Positions 23,213 to 33,791 of a DNA stretch of 64,000 bases are shown one piece after another. Under the pieces are notes generated by a model. It ran no database searches and had not been told where the DNA came from. It saw only the letters and a program-made list of their open reading frames with translations. Source of the DNA: Glandiceps talaboti (lineage: Eukaryota; Hemichordata; Enteropneusta; Spengelidae); the NCBI RefSeq assembly GCF_964340395.1, contig NC_135554.1:2068501-2132500 (forward strand), given 5' to 3'. How positions within the stretch are numbered: position 1 is the first letter of the stretch; every line of letters begins with the position of its first letter. A program made the position numbers and the translations under genes.

Positions 23213-23949
23213 CCAGCGCCAGCCATTTTGGGGACACCGTGTACGTACGGTAAAACATGATGATGTTGTAATATCGAGTAGCAAAGTAAAATCCATTCGA
23301 GATTACCAGGCCAAACTAAAAATATGATTGCAAGTCCTCTATGCACAAGGTTCATTTTAGATGACGATGATGACGACGACGTAGTCAACTGCCTATCCAC
23401 GATTTGTCGGCAAGCGTACGGTACGTGTTTATCACCGTTCGTTCCGATCCAATTTACAGGTACTTCAATTATCACTTGACAATTATCACAGCGGTCTCCC
23501 TTTTACAACTGGCATACTTTGATGTCATTGCGGCGTTTTGCCGATGGCTGACATGTGGATATGTGCGTGTATTGTATGATCAGCAGTCGGGAAGATGAAG
23601 GACGTGTCAGCTGTCACTTTCATTGAAGTGTTTGAGGTGAAGTGTTGATGTGTGAAAGGTACGCATACATGTAATGTTCGGCGAGTTTGATTTTCTTCTG
23701 ATGTCTCAATAAGTCATAAGTGCAAGAAATCCCACTTTTTACCCTAAACTTGGATTGACAAGTTTTTTTTTGACATGAAGGAATTAGCATTTCACAGCTT
23801 CACATAACCACCAATAAATAGAGCTGACTAGTGCTCCCAGGCATCACTCCCCATTCGGAAGCCAACGCTGTGTCACAGTCTTTGCTACTTGAGGTGAGCT
23901 CTAAGATTTTCTTAAATCAAGATTGAGTATACACTGTAATTGCTAATTC
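23213..23949. other. MULE interior, possible promoter region
   Basis: No conserved coding frame was recognised. At 23890 the sequence CTTGAG/GTGAGC is a good splice-donor match, so a non-coding first exon of the transposase transcript is possible. That is inference. Confidence 0.3.
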
Positions 23950-25085
23950 ACGTCGATAGTGTGTTCACTTTCACTGTCAGTATAGTTAGTATTTGCAGTA
24001 GATAGTGTAATAGTTCGCTTTCACTGTCATTATAGTTAGTATTTGCAGTAGATAGTGTAATAGTTCGCTTTCACAGTCATTATAGTTAGTATTTGCAGTA
24101 GATAGTGTGAAAGTACACTTTCACTGTCAGTATAGTTAGTATTTGCAGTAGATAGTGTGGAAGTACACTTTCACTGTCAGTATAGTTAGTATTTGCAGTA
24201 TAGATAGTGTGGAAGTACACTTTCACTGTCATTATAGTTAGTATTTGCAGTAGATAGTGTAATAGTTCGCTTTCACTGTCATTATAGTTAGTATTTGCAG
24301 TAGATAGTGTAATAGTTCGCTTTCACAGTCATTATAGTTAGTATTTGCAGTAGATAGTGTGAAAGTACACTTTCACTGTCAGTATAGTTAGTATTTGCAG
24401 TAGATAGTGTGGAAGTACACTTTCACTGTCAGTATAGTTAGTATTTGCAGTAGATAGTGTAATAGTTCGCTTTCACAGTCATTATAGTTAGTATTTGCAG
24501 TATAGATAGTGTAATAGTTCACTTTTACTGTCAGTATAGTTAGTATTTGCAGTAGATAGTGTAATAGTTCACTTTTACTGTCAGTATAGTTAGTATTTGC
24601 AGTAGATAGTGTGAAAGTACACTTTCACTGTCATTATAGTTAGTATTTGCAGTAGATAGTGTAATAGTTCGCTTTCACAGTCATTATAGTTAGTATTTGC
24701 AGTATAGATAGTGTAATAGTTCACTTTCACTGTCATTATAGTTAGTATTTGAAGTATAGATAGTGTGAAAGTACACTTTCACTGTCAGTATAGTTAGTAT
24801 TTGCAGTAGATAGTGTAATAGTTCACTTTCACTGTCAGTATAGTTAGTATTTGCAGTAGATAGTGTAATAGTTCACTTTCACTGTCATTATAGTTAGTAT
24901 TTGAAGTATAGATAGTGTGAAAGTACACTTTCACTGTCAGTATAGTTAGTATTTGCAGTAGATAGTGTAATAGTTCACTTTCACTGTCATTATAGTTAGT
25001 ATTTGAAGTATAGATAGTGTAATAGTTCGCTTTCACAGTCATTATAGTTAGTATTTGCAGTAGATAGTGTAATAGTTCACTTTCA
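23950..25085. repeat. 50-54-bp minisatellite array inside the MULE
   Basis: About 22 units containing CAGTATAGTTAGTATTTGCA, GTAGATAGTGT and TTCACTTTCACTGT. Length differences come from an extra TA in GTATAGATAG. It shares the TTCACTTTCACT-GT-TTAGTAT core with the next array, so the two are related. Confidence 0.93.
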
Positions 25086-27015
25086 CTCTGTGTTAGTATA
25101 TAGTTCATTTCATAGTTTACTTTCACTCTGTGTTAGTATATAGTTCATTTCATAGTTTACTTTCACTCTGTGTTAGTATATAGTTCATTAGATAGTTTAC
25201 TTTCACTCTGTTAGTATATAGTTCATTTCATAGTTTACTTTCACTCTGTGTGTTAGTATATAGTTCAATTCATAGTTTATTTTCACTGTGTGTTAGTATA
25301 TAGTACATTTCATAGTTTACTTTCACTCTGTGTGTTAGTATATAGTTCAATTCATAGTTTATTTTCACTGTGTGTTAGTATATAGTTCATTTCATAGTTT
25401 ACTTTCACTCTGTGTTAGTATATAGTACATTTCATAGTTTACTTTCACTCTGTTAGTATATAGTTCATTTCATAGTTTACTTTCACTCTGTTAGTATATA
25501 GTTCATTTCATAGTTTACTTTCACTCTGTTAGTATATAGTTCATTTCATAGTTTACTTTCACTCTGTTAGTATATAGTTCATTTCATAGTTTACTTTCAC
25601 TCTGTGTTAGTATATAGTTCAATTCATAGTTTATTTTCACTGTGTGTTAGTATATAGTTCATTTCATAGTTTACTTTCACTCTGTGTTAGTATATAGTAC
25701 ATTTCATAGTTTACTTTCACTCTGTTAGTATATAGTACATTTCATAGTTTACTTTCACTCTGTTAGTATATAGTTCATTTCATAGTTTACTTTCACTCTG
25801 TTAGTATATAGTTCATTTCATAGTTTACTTTCACTCTGTGTTAGTATATAGTTCATTAGATAGTTTACTTTCACTCTGTTAGTATATAGTTCATTAGATA
25901 GTTTACTTTCACTCTCTGTTAGTATATAGTTCATTTCATAGTTTACTTTCACTCTGTGTTAGTATATAGTTCATTTCATAGTTTACTTTCACTCTGTTAG
26001 TATATAGTTCATTTCATAGTTTACTTTCACTCTGTTAGTATATAGTTCATTTCATAGTTTACTTTCACTCTGTTAGTATATAGTTCATTTCATAGTTTAC
26101 TTTCACTCTGTGTTAGTATATAGTTCATTAGATAGTTTACTTTCACTCTGTTAGTATATAGTTCATTAGATAGTTTACTTTCACTCTCTGTTAGTATATA
26201 GTTCATTTCATAGTTTACTTTCACTCTGTGTTAGTATATAGTACATTTCATAGTTCACTTTCACTCTGTGTTAGTATATAGTTCATTTCATAGTTTACTT
26301 TCACTCTGTGTTAGTATATAGTACATTTCATAGTTCACTTTCACTCTGTGTTAGTATATAGTTCATTTCATAGTTCACTTTCACTCTGTGTTAGTATATA
26401 GTTCATTAGATAGTTTACTTTCACTCTGTGTTAGTATATAGTTCATTAGATAGTTTACTTTCACTCTGTGTTAGTATATAGTTCATTTCATAGTTTACTT
26501 TCACTCTGTGTTAGTATATAGTTCATTTCATAGTTTACTTTCACTCTCTGTGTTAGTATATAGTTCATTTCATAGTTCACTTTCACTCTGTGTTAGTATA
26601 TAGTTCATTAGATAGTTTACTTTCACTCTGTGTTAGTATATAGTACATTTCATAGTTCACTTTCACTCTGTGTTAGTATATAGTTCATTTCATAGTTCAC
26701 TTTCACTCTGTGTTAGTATATAGTTCATTAGATAGTTTACTTTCACTCTGTGTTAGTATATAGTTCATTAGATAGTTTACTTTCACTCTGTGTTAGTATA
26801 TAGTTCATTTCATAGTTTACTTTCACTCTCTGTGTTAGTATATAGTTCATTTCATAGTTCACTTTCACTCTGTGTTAGTATATAGTTCATTAGATAGTTT
26901 ACTTTCACTCTGTGTTAGTATATAGTTCATTAGATAGTTTACTTTCACTCTGTGTTAGTATATAGTTCATTAGATAGTTTACTTTCACTCTCTGTTAGTA
27001 TATAGTTCATTTCTT
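25086..27015. repeat. 36-42-bp minisatellite array inside the MULE
   Basis: About 50 units containing TTAGTATATAGTTCATTTCA, TAGTTTACTTTCACTCTG and optional TG. Variants include CATTAGATAG and AGTACATT. It stops about 30 bp before the SGNH-like reading frame, so the array directly forms the upstream region of the coding part of the element. Confidence 0.94.
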
Positions 27016-27044
27016 AACTGTGTTGTTGTATAACTTCTACCATC

Positions 27045-27308
27045 ATGTCTCATCCTTCTTGTCTTATTGTTGGTGATTCTATGATCAAACACGTACACCG
27101 TCATATAACCACAGTTAGCGGAACAACACCTGTTGTCTTATCATTTCCAGGCTACCAAGTTCAGAACATATTCCGTCGCATTCATGATATTGTCCACCAG
27201 TTTGATGTTCTTGTTTTACATGCTGGAATTAACAACTATGGACAATCACCATCAAGTGTCGCTGCTGAGGTAGAAATTTTTTGTCAACAGGTTAAGGCTT
27301 TATCTTAA
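27045..27308 (+). CDS. SGNH/GDSL hydrolase-like fragment
   Basis: An 87-residue frame with LIVGDSMIKHV (GDS is block I of SGNH hydrolases), SFPGYQVQNI (block II-like glycine) and DVLVLHAGINNYG (block III-like G-x-N). The block V Asp/His is absent, so this is an N-terminal fragment and not a full enzyme. Such domains are common in ORF1 of CR1-like retrotransposons and in other mobile genes. It ends in TAA at 27306 in the same frame as the transposase that follows nine bases later. It may be a captured piece or a separate short protein. Confidence 0.6.
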   Translation: MSHPSCLIVGDSMIKHVHRHITTVSGTTPVVLSFPGYQVQNIFRRIHDIVHQFDVLVLHAGINNYGQSPSSVAAEVEIFCQQVKALS

Positions 27309-27317
27309 ACAAGTGAA

Positions 27318-29645
27318 ATGCAAAGGTTGTTTAACTTGTATCCGGAAGTACTCTTCGTGGATGGTACGTACAAAGTTAATATTGAAGGTTATCCACTGTA
27401 TACAATATTAGTTGAGGATGGGGAAACTATTGGTCGTGCAGCTCTTTATGCTTTTGTTAAGAATGAAAAAAAGGAAACCATTGAAAAATTGTTTGACCAA
27501 TTTGCCAATCATAATGCAGTCAGTGGCGTCAAAGTTGTATTTGTTGATAAAGACTTCACAGAAATATCAGCCCTTAAGAAAGCTATTCCAAATGCCACTA
27601 TTCTGTTGTGTACTTTCCACGTGCTGAAATACCTGAGAAAAAAGGTTAGTGATCTGGATATATCAAGGAACATTAAGATCGATATAATGGAAATAGTGAA
27701 GTCAATGGTATATTCGTATTCAGTTGAAGATTATGAAAAAAATTACAAAGAATTGAAGGCACGGTGTCCAAAAAAATTTCTTTCTTACTTTGCTAGTAAT
27801 TGGGATGGGTGTAAGGAAATGTGGGTACATGCTTACCGGAAAAAATTACCCACTCTTGGAAATAATACAAACAATAGGATCGAGTCCCATAATCAGAAAC
27901 TAAAGCAACATTTAAAGAAATCAAATCACATTTCGGAAACAGTCAGTAATCTTTTAAATTTCACACTACAGTCGGAACAAAGTATACGATATGCTTCATT
28001 TACACATTTAAAGACTAGGTTAGATACTAGGCAAGTTGGTGTGGAACTTCAGCATCTGGTTAATAAACTTTGTACTGCACCAGCTGTTGAACAAATCCTG
28101 AAACAAGTCCAAAAGATGGAAGACAATACGTATGCTGTCAGAGTGGCTAGTACCAATGATAGTGTTTCTGAACATGAGGTTAAAATAGGTGAAAAGACAT
28201 ACACAGTGAGTAACAATATGACAAAGTGTTCATGTTCTTTCCACAACAATTACATGTTACCATGCCATCATATCTTTGCCTGCCGACAACAGAGTGCAGA
28301 TACTCCGTTGCTGATCGATGATCTAATTCCGTCAAGGTGGCGAACAGAGGTGTCAGTAATGGATCCAGCAGAGGGAAAAACTGTAGTTATGAAAAGGGAC
28401 AAACCAAAAGTAGGGAAATTAACAGAAAGGCAAAAGTATCAAATAGCTAGTGGTGTGACAAAAGATATTGCTTCTTTCCTGGCAACATGTGGAGAAAAAG
28501 AGTTTCATGAAAAACTTGACAGCTTGAAAACTTTGTTTAGTTGTTGGCGAAATAACACATCTGTTAATGTAGTCAAAGAAACAGTTCCAACAAGAAAGGA
28601 CCCTGCTTCACCATCCTGTAGCCCTAATCATGGTCTAATTAAGAATAATAGTACTTCTCCAAACCATTCTGGAAATAACGACTCTGGTAGTGAAACTGAT
28701 GTAAGTAGTAGATGTCCCAAAGCAGAACAAAATGGCAATTCTCCAAAGAGTAACATAAGTAGTATCAGGGATCAGCTACATATTGCTAAAGTTAAACATA
28801 GACGTGGTAGGCCAAAGGGAACAACAACTCCGTTTTGGAGTTTTTCAAGCTCCACTAAACGTAAAAATAGCAAATTGTCTCTGAGGAACAAACGAATGAA
28901 ACCCATGAAACCATGGCTGCCACAGCTTGGGTTACACATTGATTCAAAACAGGTAATCACCAACAATAACTGTCAACTTGATGATGTCATAATGAATGCT
29001 GCACAAAAGCTGATGTCTTCTCAGTTTCCAAAGGTAAATGGATTTCAAACAACTCTGTTTGCACATAGACCATCATTTTTCAAACAGGTCACTGGAGATT
29101 TTGTTCAAATTTTGTATTGGGGTAGACACTGGGTGACAGTCTCTAATATTGGGTGTACAGATGGTTCAGTTAATTATTATGACAGTTTGAATTCTGATGT
29201 CCCTGGAGGTGTTTTAAAGCAGATATGTGCAATATTACGTTGTAAGGATAGATATATAAAAGTGCAACATGTTCAAGTTCAAATGCAACAAGGTGGAACT
29301 GATTGTGGTCTATTCGCTATTGCATTTGCAGTTTCCCTTTGTTTAGGTGTACCAATCAATATGTTTAACCAAAAAGAAATGAGACAGCATCTTATCTTAT
29401 GTCTTGAAAAAGGAGAATTTACTTTGTTTCCAGAATGTCGTTCCTCAAGCAGGGAAAGGAAAGTAAGAGTAATAGAGTTTGAAATATTCTGTCACTGCAG
29501 ACAACATCATGAAGATGGGAGAATGGCACACTGCGATGGTTGTGATGAATGGTTTCATGATGATTGTGATGACATTCCTGACGATGTTTTCACCAATAAG
29601 ACTGCAAGCTGGGTTTGTAGCCTGTGCTGTTGGGAAAATGATTAA
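27318..29645 (+). CDS. MULE transposase with SWIM, AT-hook, Ulp1-like protease and PHD finger
   Basis: An intronless frame of 775 residues. Residues 1-200 are the MULE catalytic domain, with likely acidic residues D15 (FVDGTYKVN), D77 (VFVDKDF) and E189 (NNRIESHNQ), plus the family's CTFHVLKY (98-105). A SWIM zinc finger follows (C304, C306, C316, H318). An AT-hook-like RRGRPKG lies at 495-501 in a basic, low-complexity linker. Residues about 555-700 resemble a Ulp1/SENP C48 protease, with H604 (GRHWV), D622 (NYYDSL), Q657 or Q658 and C663 (GGTDCGLF). The C-terminus is a PHD finger: C725, C727, C739, C742, H747, C750, C767, C770. The order resembles ZSWIM-type animal transposases, but the usual long N-terminal region before D15 is absent. 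All catalytic residues I can place are kept, so it may be active. A domesticated gene is the alternative, but the near-identical termini argue for a mobile element. Confidence 0.88.
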   Translation: MQRLFNLYPEVLFVDGTYKVNIEGYPLYTILVEDGETIGRAALYAFVKNEKKETIEKLFDQFANHNAVSGVKVVFVDKDFTEISALKKAIPNATILLCTFHVLKYLRKKVSDLDISRNIKIDIMEIVKSMVYSYSVEDYEKNYKELKARCPKKFLSYFASNWDGCKEMWVHAYRKKLPTLGNNTNNRIESHNQKLKQHLKKSNHISETVSNLLNFTLQSEQSIRYASFTHLKTRLDTRQVGVELQHLVNKLCTAPAVEQILKQVQKMEDNTYAVRVASTNDSVSEHEVKIGEKTYTVSNNMTKCSCSFHNNYMLPCHHIFACRQQSADTPLLIDDLIPSRWRTEVSVMDPAEGKTVVMKRDKPKVGKLTERQKYQIASGVTKDIASFLATCGEKEFHEKLDSLKTLFSCWRNNTSVNVVKETVPTRKDPASPSCSPNHGLIKNNSTSPNHSGNNDSGSETDVSSRCPKAEQNGNSPKSNISSIRDQLHIAKVKHRRGRPKGTTTPFWSFSSSTKRKNSKLSLRNKRMKPMKPWLPQLGLHIDSKQVITNNNCQLDDVIMNAAQKLMSSQFPKVNGFQTTLFAHRPSFFKQVTGDFVQILYWGRHWVTVSNIGCTDGSVNYYDSLNSDVPGGVLKQICAILRCKDRYIKVQHVQVQMQQGGTDCGLFAIAFAVSLCLGVPINMFNQKEMRQHLILCLEKGEFTLFPECRSSSRERKVRVIEFEIFCHCRQHHEDGRMAHCDGCDEWFHDDCDDIPDDVFTNKTASWVCSLCCWEND

Positions 29646-31294
29646 CCTTTGTGTTAGACACATGAGTACATAGTACATCAAACATGTATCAAATGAATTG
29701 TAAATAGATATTAAATTAATTCAGATTATAGAAAGATGTAAATTATATTTATGTGTAACATTCACAGATATATATATATATATATATATTTATAAATTAT
29801 ATTTATGTGAGACATTATAATGTGTGTGTGTGTGTGTGTGTGTTTGAGTGTCCCAACCCCTTTTTTAAGACTGGTACCTTGTCGCGGTGGGGTTGCTTGA
29901 GTACCTCCATGACCCAGTACTGCATGTCGGTACAGGTTTACAAAATGTAATTGTACCCATCAATACAGGTAGAGGTCAGACCAAATCCAGTCATATTTCT
30001 GTGCAGTTAAACAATCTCAGGCTGATTGTATGCTTTATATTTTCAAACTTTTTAAGTAATTGATGATTGACACCAGTATCATATCTTGGGAAATAACCTT
30101 TCTCAATGTTCGAAACAAGGAAATTTTTATACAAAAATGAAAATGACATATTAGGCTCCAAAAATGCTCAAATTATAATCCCATTATGTTTAGCTTCAGT
30201 GTACATAGTAAACTACAGCTTGCTGTACCTTGCAATTTAGTACCGGTAGTCCAGCGGCCATTTTACTGACGTGTAGCCCTCATGAGGATATATTGCACAT
30301 CGCCCCCCCCCCCAAAAAAAAAAAAGAAAAAGAAAAAAGAAAAAAGAAAAAAAGAAATACTAAATTTTCAATAGGTTGGGCATGTTGAACAGTTTTTTTA
30401 TTTTTTCTGGCCATATTGGTAAAAATCAAGTTATAAAATATTAGCACTCTAAAAATTTACATATTTAATTTAAAATACAACATTACAAAATAATATGAAT
30501 TTTTATGGTAAGGGTGAAAATGAACCCAAACATGTGTTAATTTGTTAACAACTTTGGTGTTTTTGTTGGTGTTATTGTTGAAAAAGGCTGCCCACATATT
30601 AAAAGGTTAATTTTCCCATGTATGAGGAGTCATGAAGTCAATTTATTTTTCAGGTACCACCCTATGACTCACCCTATTTTTTCAGATAGCATCCCACACT
30701 ATGCATATTTTTTTTCGAGTATCCCTCTAACCACCCCCTACAATTTTTTTTGAAAGTAGCCTTATACAAGTCATTTTTCTCCCTTCTTGACCTTCTCTTC
30801 TGTCCCTTCTTCTTAGCAAGCCATGTAATATATGTATTGTTGTCATGTACTGTTTTCCTAAATGTAAAATCATTTCTTTAATTTTTAAAAGATGAAACCC
30901 AAAAATTTGATAATGAAAACTTGAGGTCTAGTTACCTATATATTCTGGAAGAGTAATAGTCAGGTCCATGTCAACTCCAGACATAACCAATCAGGAAAAG
31001 ACGCATTGACCCTAGATAACCTTTGACCGATGTGTATGACACGTATTCGGATAACTGTAGCATGAATATTGAAGCGTCTAGATTGACAGTTGCGTATGCT
31101 AATAAAATCGAAGCCATGGATACATGGTTCAATTTTCATTTCAGAATAGCTGTTCATAGAAATGGTTAAATGTACCAAAACTATGTTCGGACTATACTGC
31201 GAGCTACATCATAGACACGTAGTACGAACGCCTGCTGTACCGGTACGCGGTACACGCACATTAACAATACACTAACTCAAGAGTGACGGATCGC
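29646..31294. other. MULE 3' interior, non-coding
   Basis: It contains a (TA)n run (about 29769-29790), a (TG)n run (about 29822-29843), and poly-C followed by an A/AAAG-rich tract (30303-30357). I see no further gene. Presumed 3' UTR and internal sequence of the element. Confidence 0.45.
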
Positions 31295-31550
31295 CGCTAT
31301 GGAGGCTTTTTTGACGGTTTGTGCGCAGCTCGAGAAATGAAATAATACGTTGCTATTTGGTGTTTTAAGGTAGAATGGAAGCATTTGTGGAGTTCCGTGT
31401 GATTTATTTGTTGGTAAATGTCCAGGGACGAGAAATATCTCGGGTGGTGGCACTAGCCGTTCCTCACTGGAACGGCTACTGCCACCGCGGTGGCAGTAGC
31501 CGTTCCAGTGAGGGCGGGCTACTGACACCGGGGTGGCACTAGACTCGGCC
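31295..31550 (-). repeat. MULE right terminal inverted repeat
   Basis: Reverse complement of 22957-23212, with four differences in the 250 clearly paired bases (one at the outer end, three near 31325-31335). It contains the same 52-bp palindrome at 31462-31513. A short ATG frame (MEAFLTVCAQ) starts at its inner edge in both copies, reading outward. Confidence 0.85.
31462..31513. repeat. Perfect 52-bp palindrome in the right MULE terminus
   Basis: Identical to 22994-23045, centred on CCGCGG. Confidence 0.9.
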
Positions 31551-31559
31551 ATATTATAT

Positions 31560-33699
31560 ATCTGGTTCTGGTCAGCGCGCGCGTGCAGGAACACTCGCGT
31601 CGATCCTTTTTTTAGCTCCGCTGTCAGCGAAAGCTGAAAGCGTAGCTTTAGGTATAGGTTGTACTAAGGTATATGTATAGGTGGAATCATTGGTGTCCGT
31701 CAAACTTTTATATTTTCATCATCTTCTCCGAAAGTGACAGTCAGAATTCTTCGATATTTGCATGTTCCCTGGGGGGAGGCTATTCAGATTTGTTCATGCC
31801 AAGTTGATCTGTGCCATTTTCAATTTTTTATGATTTTTTTTCTCAAAAAATGACACTTTCATCATCTCCTCGATTACTACTTATCAGATTGCTTTGATAT
31901 CTGGTGTGTTGATGCACAGAGGGTAGCTTACTCAGATTTGTTAATTTCAAGTCAGCACGTCTTCTTTTCTATTTTTGATGATTTTTTTTTGTAATTTGAA
32001 AAAAAAATGAATATGTTAATGAGCATTATGACTGCCGCCATATTGGAAATTAGTCGACGAGACTTTAAGTAAACTGCCACTTTTCAAAAGACACTATTGA
32101 CGTCAAACAAGCAATGTAATATGTGCTATAGTCACAATTCTACGCATTGGGCGCCCAAATGACAAGTGTTTGTTCGAAACAGGGTTGTAAACTTCAAATC
32201 CAAATTTTGCACCCCTTCTACATAATCAGCCAGTCCGCAACAAACCACATTCGCATACTATCTATCCTCATAATATGCTCCAGATAGCGACACTTTGAAT
32301 GGCTGCTCACGGGCCTTATTTTTCGGTATTTTCAACTCGCCGTACTTTCACTAGAGTTCCCCATTTTAGATACTGAAAACGCCTAAACCTCAACTGATAT
32401 CTCTTCTTTCGTGCCAGCAAAATAAATTTTGGCATTACATTTAGGAATACCGATTTTCCGACGAATTCGGGACGCATACTTGAGGCCCTGAAATTTCGAC
32501 CCAGTTTTTCGCTCATAGCATGGAAGTATAACCCTCCATACTCAGTTTCCTCAATACGGGCCGGAAAGTTTACAAATTTCACAAAAAGGTGGATTTTTAT
32601 GTGTTTTAAATAAGCATGGCAAGTAAATTTAGTAGGATCCTTGTGTAACGGTCCCGACCGTTCAAGAATTTTAGGTAGAAAATGACTGATTTGACCCGAA
32701 AGCTGAAGATGACCTCGTTTGACGTCCGGGCGATTTTCCACAGCAAAAACACGGGAGTTCTTGGTACTCACTAAAATCACACTTCAGACCCACTATAAAA
32801 ATTTGATGTTTTCAGATAAACTGTATCTTGTGATTAACTCTATATTGTCGTGCAATTTGGAGTGACAGTGAACCAGAGTGAAGACAACTCGCATAAGGAA
32901 GGCATGCCTTGGCATGTGGTTGAAGTTATGCAAGAGCAGTCTCACTGCCGACTGTGAATCGACCAAAAACTTTGTTTATTGGCCGACAGTTTACATGTAA
33001 AGTTAAATGACATGAACGTGTCTTGCCATTTCCAAAATGCAAATATTTGGCAGGTAAAAATAATTAAAATAATTACAACTTTAATTTGGCTTCAGACTTT
33101 GCATTATGTTTTTCGTATCTTTCCCCATTTTACATGTAAATCTGTAAAGGTTCTCTCTGGTCATGCCAGTGGTTAGCCCTGCGTACATACGACAGGCGGT
33201 GCACAAGTCTATGTTGCTGACTTGACTCTAAACAAATAGTAGGGACAATTGTCAGAATCGAGTCCCGGATTACTCCGTATGCAAGCACGACTCGTCAGTG
33301 ATCATACCTGGACTGCTTTGAGTACGAGCGAGGTGAGGCATGTTGAGGTAATTTGTTGAGAATTATAAATATTGCGAAATGTCAAGTACAAGGTTTAAAT
33401 ACAATGGAATGATGAAAACAAAATTAAAATATCAGACGATGTTATGTCTACTACAACTAGTACAAGTTGAATGTTGTTGACTTGGTAAATTTGTTAGAAA
33501 ATTGAAATTCGAATTGCCTCAAAATTATTTTAGATCCCTAGTTTATTTCATTCATCATTAAAAATTTTCCAGGGTTAAAGCTGTAAGACACTGGAATTAT
33601 TTATAGCCAACCTCAAAATCCTCTTTTTTTCTTTTTCTTGTGTGCATTTCCCAGTCATTATTTTTCTGAGATTTTGTGTAATTTTTCATAACAGTAGAT
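31560..33699. other. Non-coding dispersed-repeat region
   Basis: It begins with AGCTCCGCTGT (31614-31624), whose reverse complement recurs at 35182-35192. The region between may be one 3.6-kb non-autonomous element into which R3 inserted. A 154-codon minus-strand frame (32780-32316) has no domain I recognise and I do not call it a gene. Confidence 0.35.
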
Positions 33700-33749
33700 T
33701 TTTAGCACAACTGAACTGAGGTTCAGTAGTGCCATAGGGATCGCCCGGC

Positions 33750-33791
<42 letters not shown>

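Larger units (their letters stand above)
22948..31559 (+). mobile_element. Complete Mutator-like (MULE) transposon, about 8.6 kb
   Basis: Element body 22957-31550, flanked by the direct repeat ATATTATAT (22948-22956 and 31551-31559). A 9-bp duplication is characteristic of Mutator-like elements. The ends are inverted copies of each other over at least 250 bp (22963-23212 and 31295-31544) with four differences that I count. The six outermost bases match poorly, so the exact ends are uncertain. The interior holds two tandem arrays (about 23950-27015), an SGNH-like fragment and an uninterrupted 775-codon transposase with MULE, SWIM, Ulp1 protease and PHD domains. The interior is intact and the terminal repeats are nearly identical, which suggests recent activity. 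The duplication is AT-rich, so chance cannot be excluded. Confidence 0.75.

Noticed and set aside
32316-32780. 154-codon minus-strand frame
   Set aside because: No recognisable domain or splice context, and it lies in repeat-rich sequence; it is compatible with a chance frame.
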